7,633 nt of DNA. Source: Gemmatimonadota bacterium. GTDB lineage: Bacteria; Gemmatimonadota; Gemmatimonadetes; Longimicrobiales; UBA6960. Positions within the stretch are counted from its first letter, which is position 1; each line of letters starts with the position of its first letter. This document shows positions 1 through 5,084 of the stretch, piece after piece. The position numbers were made by a program, and so were the translations under genes. The DNA lies in NCBI GenBank assembly GCA_019347995.1, contig JAHWKH010000106.1, positions 1 through 7,633 of the forward strand, written 5' to 3'. The notes under the pieces are model-generated. The model saw nothing but the letters and a program-made list of their open reading frames with translations. It ran no database searches and was not told the DNA's origin.

Positions 1-851
1 CCGAGATAGTGCGCACCCAGGCGCAGGCCGCCCAGGTCGAGCTGCGCGCCCAGATTGATGTCGAAGCCGTTCCACTCGCCCATGAGATTCAGGAGGGACG
101 TCTCCGACAGCGCGATGTGGCTGACGGCGCCGGTGAACCAGCCCTCCGAGTCGGCGAACGAGTACCAGTTCAGGTCCTCGCCGTCGTTGAAGAGGCCGTT
201 GCCCCAGCCGACGGTGAACGTGAAGTCGTTCTCGGGGAGCCAGTCGGTGCTCAGGCCGCGGAGGAACAGCGAGGTCACCGCGTAGTGGGACCACTGGGTG
301 TTCACGTCGTCCAGGGCGCCCGGGCCCCCGCCGTAGTTCTGGAGGAACCGCTGGTCGGGAATGCCGAGGCGGTTGGGCTGCTGCACGACGTTGTCATTGA
401 AGTCGGGCTCGGTCAGGTACCGCGTCCCGACCGCGAGTCCCAATCCCTGTGTCTCGGGCCGCAGGAGGGCCAGACGGGCGAAGCCGCCGACGATGTTGCC
501 GGTGCCCTCGTCGTCGAACGAGTGGATGACCCCGCCCAGCTCGAGACGGTCGAACAGACCGAAGTAGATCGATCCGTCGCTGTAGTACTTGTCCAGCTCG
601 TCGCCCGAGCCGATGACCTGGCCCTGGGGACCGACGAGGAGGCGGTTGTCCAGATTCACCCAGAATCCGGAGTACGTCCCGGCGATGGCAAGGTGGGGCA
701 GGACGCTCGCGGAAGGCGCGTCCAGATACCCGGACCCCCAGCGGAGGGTACTGGGCATCTTGGTGTTCTGGGCCTCAGCGGCACCGGCGGACATCACCGC
801 CGCTACCAGAAGGACCGCCATCCACCGTGCGGTACTCCGAACGATTCTCAT
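1..851 (-). CDS. Exported, probably outer-membrane beta-barrel protein, 3' end beyond the window
   Basis: This is an open frame of 283 codons without a stop, running off the left edge, so the C-terminus is missing. The ATG at 851 is preceded by a GGAGG ribosome binding site 9 nt upstream. Residues 1-27 form a clear Sec signal peptide: basic MRIVRSTAR, a hydrophobic core, then Ala-Glu-Ala before Gln28. The mature part has no hydrophobic helix. It is rich in Gly, Asp, Asn, Tyr, Trp and Phe in short alternating stretches (for example IYFGLFDRLELGGVI at about 95-109, and a Gly/Leu-rich end ending LGAHYL), as expected for antiparallel strands of an outer-membrane barrel. I do not recognise a named family or a catalytic motif, so the role is unknown. 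It follows ltaE on the same strand but is separated by 112 nt containing a promoter candidate, so it is probably transcribed separately. Location is inferred from composition. Confidence 0.8.
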   Translation of the reverse strand, partial: MRIVRSTARWMAVLLVAAVMSAGAAEAQNTKMPSTLRWGSGYLDAPSASVLPHLAIAGTYSGFWVNLDNRLLVGPQGQVIGSGDELDKYYSDGSIYFGLFDRLELGGVIHSFDDEGTGNIVGGFARLALLRPETQGLGLAVGTRYLTEPDFNDNVVQQPNRLGIPDQRFLQNYGGGPGALDDVNTQWSHYAVTSLFLRGLSTDWLPENDFTFTVGWGNGLFNDGEDLNWYSFADSEGWFTGAVSHIALSETSLLNLMGEWNGFDINLGAQLDLGGLRLGAHYL

Positions 852-860
852 CGTATGGAT

Positions 861-865
861 CCTCC
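861..865 (-). promoter_or_regulatory. Ribosome binding site of the exported protein gene
   Basis: The minus strand reads GGAGG here, 9 nt before the ATG at 851. It is a near-consensus Shine-Dalgarno site and settles the start of a gene whose other end lies outside the window. The predicted signal peptide beginning at this ATG agrees. Confidence 0.7.
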
Positions 866-942
866 GTCTCGTGAAGGAGATTCGGCTCGAGCTCAAGCGC
901 GATTTTGGCTGGGATCGGAAATGACTCACCGGCTACGCGGAC

Positions 943-958
943 AGCTAGAAACGTGCCA
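943..958 (-). promoter_or_regulatory. Candidate sigma-54 (RpoN) -24/-12 promoter
   Basis: In the gap between ltaE and the exported protein gene, the minus strand reads TGGCACGTTTCTAGCT. The sigma-54 consensus is TGGCACG-N4-TTGCW. Every fixed base matches except one (A for T just before the -12 GC), and the essential GG and GC pairs are correctly spaced. Transcription would start near 930, giving a leader of about 80 nt before the ATG at 851. No convincing -35/-10 pair was seen in the same gap. Such a promoter needs an enhancer-binding activator, and I see no clear site for one in this short gap. This is a sequence match only. Confidence 0.5.
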
Positions 959-963
959 ATCGA

Positions 964-2061
964 TCAATATTCCGCTCCTTGCCGGCCCCACTCTTCGAAA
1001 ACGTCCACGATACGGGCGATCCCCGCGTCGTCGACGTCCCGATGCGTAACGGCTCGCAGGCGGTTCGGGCCGAAGGATAACATCAAAATTCTGTTGGAAT
1101 CCAGAAAACTCAACAAAGAGGCGGCCCGCTCGGGCGGACCGGAGATGTCCAGGAGCACGATGTTGGTCTCGGGCCGGGAAGCGCCCACGCCGGGCAGGCG
1201 GGCGGCGGCCCCCGCCAGCGTACGCGCCCGCTCGTGGTCCTCCCGGAGCCGGTCGCGGTGATGCTCCAGGGCGTGGAGCCCGGCGGCCGCCAGGATCCCC
1301 GACTGGCGCATGCCGCCTCCGAAGCGTCTCCGCACCCGCCAGGCCGCCGTCATTGCCTCGTCCGTTCCCGCCAGGAGCGATCCCACCGGGGCGCCGAGCC
1401 CTTTCGACAGCGTCACCATGACCGTGTCGGCGTGGCGCGCCCAGGCCGGGGCATCCTGCCCCGTCTCCGCGGCGGCGTGCCACAGGCGGGCGCCGTCGAG
1501 GTGCACCGGAAGCCCGTGCTCGCGGGCGACGCCGGCGATGGCCTCCATCCGCTCGACCGGGAAGATCCGTCCCCCCGACGCCAGGTGGGTGTTCTCGACC
1601 GCCACCAGGGCCGTGCGCGGGAGGTAGGGCGAGCCGCTCCGGATCGCCGCGCGCACCGCGTCCGCGTCGAGGAGCCCGTCCTCCCCCACCACCGGCCGGA
1701 TCTGCAGTCCGCTGAGGGCCGCCGCCGCGCCCTCCTCCCAGTGGACGATGTGGGCGTCGGCGTCCAGGACGACCTCCCCGCCACGCGCGCCGAGCACGGC
1801 CAGGGCCGTCTGGTTGGCCATGATCCCGCTGGGAAAGAAGAGGGCCCGCTCCTTTCCCAGGAGCTCGGCCACACGGGCCTCCAGCCGGCGGACGGTGGGA
1901 TCGTCGCCCAGCGCGTCGTCGCCCACCTCGGCGCGGGCGATGGCCTCGCGCATGGCCTCGGTGGGGCGCGTGACCGTGTCGCTTCGCAGATCGACCACCG
2001 GCCGATCGTCCCGTCCGGCGTCCCGCCGGTCGGCCTCCCCGGCCGGGGGGGGCTCCCTCAC
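964..2061 (-). CDS. ltaE: Low-specificity L-threonine aldolase (PLP enzyme)
   Basis: The product (365 aa) belongs to fold-type I PLP enzymes that cleave L-threonine or L-allo-threonine to glycine and acetaldehyde in the cytoplasm. Family marks appear in order: VDLRSDTVTRPT at 23-34, near the usual N-terminus; FFPSGIMANQTAL at 75-87; His107 in AHIVHWEEG; LDGARLW at 188-194 with the cofactor-binding Asp189; TLSKGLGAPVG at 217-227 with Lys220 as the expected Schiff-base lysine; and LRAVTHRDV near 335-343. Full length suits the family. The GTG at 2061 lies 10 nt after the ccmD stop. A second GTG at 1998, just before VDLRSD, would remove a poorly conserved 21-residue leader and is a real alternative. 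The gene is last in the ccm operon, with no obvious terminator after it. A link to cytochrome assembly is not evident. Codons near 1072-1120 are unusually AT-rich. Confidence 0.93.
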   Translation of the reverse strand: MREPPPAGEADRRDAGRDDRPVVDLRSDTVTRPTEAMREAIARAEVGDDALGDDPTVRRLEARVAELLGKERALFFPSGIMANQTALAVLGARGGEVVLDADAHIVHWEEGAAAALSGLQIRPVVGEDGLLDADAVRAAIRSGSPYLPRTALVAVENTHLASGGRIFPVERMEAIAGVAREHGLPVHLDGARLWHAAAETGQDAPAWARHADTVMVTLSKGLGAPVGSLLAGTDEAMTAAWRVRRRFGGGMRQSGILAAAGLHALEHHRDRLREDHERARTLAGAAARLPGVGASRPETNIVLLDISGPPERAASLLSFLDSNRILMLSFGPNRLRAVTHRDVDDAGIARIVDVFEEWGRQGAEY

Positions 2062-2071
2062 GACGCCGCTC

Positions 2072-2308
2072 TCACCGCTCTTCGTCGAGGCGGTGCTCCA
2101 CCCTGGCCCGCCGTCTGGCGATGCTCACCACCCAGCCCAGCACCAGGGCCCAGGCCACCGCGTACGCCAGGAAGACGTGGAGGTAGCCCCGCCCCAGGGT
2201 CTGTCCGGACAATCCCTCGGGCCCCATCTGCGCCGCGGCCCCGGCGGGAAGGGCGAGGAGGAGCGCCAGCCCGAGAGCGGCGGCGCGGCGGCGAACGGAG
2301 GCGCTCAT
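2072..2308 (-). CDS. ccmD: CcmD-like small membrane protein with N-terminal signal peptide
   Basis: This 78-residue protein directly follows ccmC; its ATG overlaps the ccmC stop (ATGA), and AGGGAG at 2321-2316 lies 7 nt upstream. In E. coli-type systems CcmD joins CcmC and CcmE and helps release holo-CcmE to the CcmAB step. The second half is CcmD-like: GYLHVFLAYAVAWALVLGWV at about 41-60 forms one membrane helix, followed at once by a basic tail (IARRRARVEHRL), which fits a cytoplasmic C-terminus. The first half is unusual for CcmD. Residues 1-27 are a second hydrophobic stretch that reads as a cleavable signal peptide (basic VRRR, Leu/Ala core, Ala-Ala-Ala before Gln27). Cleavage would leave the N-terminus in the periplasm. 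Identity rests on position, size and helix plus basic tail, because CcmD is too short and variable for a strong motif. Confidence 0.75.
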   Translation of the reverse strand: MSASVRRRAAALGLALLLALPAGAAAQMGPEGLSGQTLGRGYLHVFLAYAVAWALVLGWVVSIARRRARVEHRLDEER

Positions 2309-3024
2309 GGGAGGACTCCCTGCTCGGAGGTGATGCCGTGGGTGTGGGCGCGGCGGGCGGCGGCGCGGCGCGCGACGCCCTCCACCGCATAGCGGTAGGC
2401 CAGGAGGCCCAGGAAGAGAAGCGTGAAGGCCCCGAGGCCGGTGAAGAGGGTCGACAGCATGTCGGCGTGGAGGGTCGGCCCTTCCGGCTTCATGACGACC
2501 GGCTGGGGGTGCAGCGAGCGGAACCACACCACGCTTAGATGGATCAGGGGGATGTCCAGCGCGCCGATGATGCCCACCACGGCGGCGAATCGCTTCCCCC
2601 GCTCCGGGTCCGCCGTCGTCCGGCGGGCCATGAAGTAGCCGAGATAGATGAACCAGAGGAGAAGCGTGAGCGTCAGGCGGGGCTCCCACGTCCACCACGT
2701 GCCCCAGGCGACGCGCCCCCAAAGGGGACCCGTCAGGAGAACGATGGTGGTGAAGATCATGCCGCCCTCGGCCGCGGCCACCGCGGCCATGTCGGCGCGC
2801 TCGTCCTTGAGCCACAGGTAGACGGCCGACGTGAGGGCGACGATGCCGAAGGCGAGGAACGCCACCCAGGCCGCGGGGACGTGGATGTAGAAGATGCGCT
2901 GCACCACGCCCATGGTGACCTCGGTGGGCACCCAGAAGAAGACCTGCCAGAGGACGAGCCCGGACATCGCCACGCCGGCCGACGTCAGGAGCAGGGCGAG
3001 CCAGCGGACGCGACCGAGAGGCAT
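2305..3024 (-). CDS. ccmC: Heme exporter/loader CcmC
   Basis: CcmC (239 aa) is a six-helix inner-membrane protein of the heme-handling family that presents heme to the chaperone CcmE. Several hydrophobic helices span residues 8-30, 44-72, 87-105, 118-133, 146-162 and 190-212. The tryptophan-rich (WWD) periplasmic segment is WGTWWTWEPRLT at 107-118. The two heme-ligand histidines of the family correspond to His48 (YIHVPAAW) and His162 (LDIPLIHLSVVW). Residue 114 is Glu where the motif name implies Asp. The ATG at 3024 shares one base with the stop of ccmAB (TGATG), and GGAGG at 3033-3029, inside the last ccmAB codons, is its ribosome binding site. The stop overlaps the ccmD start. The related proteins CcmF and the System II protein CcsA also carry WWD motifs, but length, motif context and position single out CcmC. 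Confidence 0.95.
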   Translation of the reverse strand: MPLGRVRWLALLLTSAGVAMSGLVLWQVFFWVPTEVTMGVVQRIFYIHVPAAWVAFLAFGIVALTSAVYLWLKDERADMAAVAAAEGGMIFTTIVLLTGPLWGRVAWGTWWTWEPRLTLTLLLWFIYLGYFMARRTTADPERGKRFAAVVGIIGALDIPLIHLSVVWFRSLHPQPVVMKPEGPTLHADMLSTLFTGLGAFTLLFLGLLAYRYAVEGVARRAAARRAHTHGITSEQGVLP

Positions 3025-4601
3025 CACTCCTCCACCACGAAGCGGAACAGGACGGCGCCGGCGCCCACGGCCAGGGTGGCGAAGGCGCCGAGCATGCGCA
3101 GGGTACCCGCCACCTCGCTCACCGGACGGTCGGCCAGGAGGCGGCCCGTGCCGCCGGCGCCATAGATGACGACGGGCACGAGCAGGGGAAAGAGGAGGAC
3201 GGGCAGGAGCGTCTCTCCCAGCGCCGTCCCCGTGGAGACCGCGGCCAGCAGCGTCCCCAGCGCCACGAAGCCGAGGCTGCCCACCGCCACGAGCCCCAGC
3301 AGGGTGGCGGGGCTCTGCCCGAAGTCGAGATCGAAGAAGACGCCGAAGACGGCCAGGACCAGGAGCGCCACGCCCAGGAGCAGGACGAAGTTGCCCAGGG
3401 TCTTGCCCAGGTAGAGCGCGTCGCGAGGGGCCGGGCTCATGAGCACCCCCTGGAAGGCGCCGTCCTCGGCCTCGAGCTGGAAGGTCCTGCCGATGCCCAG
3501 CACCCCGCCGAACACGATCGTGAGCCAGAGCAGCCCCGCGGCGATGTTCTGGGGACGCACCACCGTGGGATCGATGGCGTAGTTGAACAGCACGCCCACG
3601 AGGACCGAGAACGCCGCCATGGAGATGGTGCGCTCCCGGGTCCGGAGCTCCTGGAGCAGGTCCTTCCCCGCCACGGCGGCGACCTGGCGGACGTACGCGC
3701 CGAGCCCCACCGCCGAAGCCTCCGAGGGCGAGCGTCCGCGCGCTTCGGGACCCGGGACCGCGGGCGCCGGAGCGCCCCCTGCCCCGCCCGCCTCCGTGGA
3801 GTCCACCACCTCGTGGTAGAGGGCCTCGAGGTGGGCCGGGTCGAGCGCGCGGGCCTCGGCTACGTGGACGAAGCGTCCGCCGACCTGGATCGCCACGCGG
3901 TCGGCCAGCTCCAGCCCCTGGGAGAGGTTGTGGGTGACCAGGACGACCGCCCGCCGCCCGTCCCGCAGCGCCTCGAGCACGCGGCGCAGCACGGCGGCCG
4001 CATGCGGGTCCAGGCCCGTGTACGGCTCGTCCAGGAGCACGACGTCGGGGTCGTGGAGGAGGGTGCGGGCCAACCCCAGCCGCTGACGCATGCCGCGGGA
4101 GAACGAGCTCACACGGTCGTCGGCCCGGGCGCCGAGCCCCACGCCGTCCAGCCGCTCGGTGATGCGGGCTTCCGCGTCCGCGAGCCCGTACAGCCGGGCG
4201 TAGAAGCGGAGGTTCTCGCGGGCCGTCAGATGCCCGTAGAGGAATGTCTGGTGCGACAGCACCCCCACGCGGGCCCTGGCGGCCAGGCTTCCCGTGAGCG
4301 GAGATCCGGCCACCCGCACCTCGCCACGGTCGGGACGGAGCCCCCCGCCCAGGAGGCGGAGCAGGGTCGTCTTCCCCGCCCCGTTCGGGCCGAACACGCA
4401 CAGCACCTCGCCGGGCCGCAAGGTGAGATCGATCCCGGCCACCGCCGGAGCGCCCGCGTAGCTCCGTACGAGGCCGCGCGCCTCCAGGAGCGGGGACGGG
4501 AGATCGGGGGGGGAGGGCCCCTCGCCGGAGGCAGTGTCCGTCACCGGCGCCCCCGCCGGATCCGCGGCCGGGACCTCGGGGCTGCGGGGCGCGCGCGTCA
4601 C
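3024..4601 (-). CDS. ccmAB: Fused CcmA-CcmB: ABC ATPase plus membrane subunit for holo-CcmE release
   Basis: One uninterrupted frame of 525 residues encodes what are usually two genes. Residues about 38-265 are the CcmA ATPase: Walker A GPNGAGKT (71-78), signature region SSFSRGMRQRLGLAR (165-179), Walker B VVLLDEP (187-193) and H-loop His224 (LVTHN). Residues about 268-300 are a Gly/Ala/Pro/Ser-rich linker. Residues about 300-525 are CcmB, with the RTRERTISMAAF start, the GIGRTFQLEAEDGAFQGVLM segment and about six hydrophobic helices. In known systems CcmA2B2 uses ATP to free holo-CcmE from CcmC/CcmD. The GTG at 4601 forms GTGA with the stop of the upstream gene; a GTG at 4544 is an alternative, since the first 36 residues are low-complexity leader. 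The frame is open further upstream to 4736, but that would overlap the neighbour by more than 130 nt. A fusion by sequencing error seems unlikely, because no stop or restart signal lies in the linker. Confidence 0.92.
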   Translation of the reverse strand: MTRAPRSPEVPAADPAGAPVTDTASGEGPSPPDLPSPLLEARGLVRSYAGAPAVAGIDLTLRPGEVLCVFGPNGAGKTTLLRLLGGGLRPDRGEVRVAGSPLTGSLAARARVGVLSHQTFLYGHLTARENLRFYARLYGLADAEARITERLDGVGLGARADDRVSSFSRGMRQRLGLARTLLHDPDVVLLDEPYTGLDPHAAAVLRRVLEALRDGRRAVVLVTHNLSQGLELADRVAIQVGGRFVHVAEARALDPAHLEALYHEVVDSTEAGGAGGAPAPAVPGPEARGRSPSEASAVGLGAYVRQVAAVAGKDLLQELRTRERTISMAAFSVLVGVLFNYAIDPTVVRPQNIAAGLLWLTIVFGGVLGIGRTFQLEAEDGAFQGVLMSPAPRDALYLGKTLGNFVLLLGVALLVLAVFGVFFDLDFGQSPATLLGLVAVGSLGFVALGTLLAAVSTGTALGETLLPVLLFPLLVPVVIYGAGGTGRLLADRPVSEVAGTLRMLGAFATLAVGAGAVLFRFVVEE

Positions 4602-5077
4602 CGCTCTCCGGCTCCCGCGCCCGTGCGCGCCGAGGCGCCGGGCTCCGAGGCGGAGTCGCCGCCGACCGCGAGCCGGGTGCCGCAGTGGGCGCAGAAGCGG
4701 CTGTCGGCGGCGTTCAGGTGACCGCAGCGTGCGCACGTGAGGCCCGAACGGAGCCCCTCCCGGACCCGGGCGATCTCGTCCTCCAGGCTCGCGGGATCCC
4801 GGTCCGCCCGCTCGGCCTTCTCCGCCTCCAGCGCCGCCAGCGCCTCCGCCGACAGCTCGCGCTTCAGGCTCTCGTAGTCGTCGTCGTCGAGCTTGCCCGT
4901 GGCGTGGTCGTACTCGACGTCGCGCAGCGCCCGCAGCTTGACGCGACGACGCGACTCGGCCTCCGTCATCTCGTCCTCCTCGCCCTCCATGGGCGCACTC
5001 TCCCCGGTGATCATGGGGTGGAGGAGGAAGAGCACCACGGCGCCGGCCAGAAGGGCGGCTCCGACGAAGAGGCTCAC
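4598..5077 (-). CDS. Membrane-anchored CcmI-like / zinc-ribbon protein
   Basis: The product is 159 aa from the GTG at 5077, which lies 7 nt after the ccmF stop. Residues 1-20 are one membrane helix (VSLFVGAALLAGAVVLFLL). An acidic stretch follows, then a charged helical region at about 38-110 whose core, LRDVEYDHATGKLDDDDYESL (51-71 region), resembles the N-terminal cytoplasmic segment of CcmI, where ELxxDxxxGKLsxxdY is typical. Residues 115-132 hold two knuckles, CARC and CAHC, ten residues apart, as in short zinc ribbons. The tail is disordered (Gly/Ala/Ser). There is no TPR domain, which in CcmI binds apocytochrome, and no second helix. If topology follows CcmI, the ribbon is cytoplasmic. 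Its role is unknown; position suggests a scaffold or regulator of the Ccm complex. Another GTG at 5149 would overlap ccmF by 65 nt and put Arg-rich sequence before the helix, so I prefer 5077. Confidence 0.8.
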   Translation of the reverse strand: MSLFVGAALLAGAVVLFLLHPMITGESAPMEGEEDEMTEAESRRRVKLRALRDVEYDHATGKLDDDDYESLKRELSAEALAALEAEKAERADRDPASLEDEIARVREGLRSGLTCARCGHLNAADSRFCAHCGTRLAVGGDSASEPGASARTGAGAGER

Positions 5078-5084
5078 GGCGAGG

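Noticed and set aside
852..963. Rho-independent terminator after ltaE
   Set aside because: No stable GC-rich stem followed by a T run was found; only short palindromes such as GCTCGAGC are present.
9..1049. A 346-codon open frame on the plus strand over the exported protein gene
   Set aside because: The minus-strand frame has a signal peptide, a ribosome binding site and protein-like composition; the plus frame also runs into ltaE.
1234..2538. A 434-codon open frame on the plus strand across ltaE, ccmD and ccmC
   Set aside because: It is Arg/Gly/Pro-rich with no domain and spans three well-supported genes on the other strand.
4682..4735. The CARC/CAHC motif as a cytochrome heme site or CcmH-type active site
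   Set aside because: There is no His after either CxxC and no LRCxxC context; paired spacing fits a zinc ribbon.
4602..4736. Longer N-terminus of the CcmAB fusion from a GTG at 4736
   Set aside because: The added 45 residues are mostly Arg/Leu/Gly shadow sequence and overlap the zinc-ribbon coding region; the GTGA junction at 4601 is more likely.
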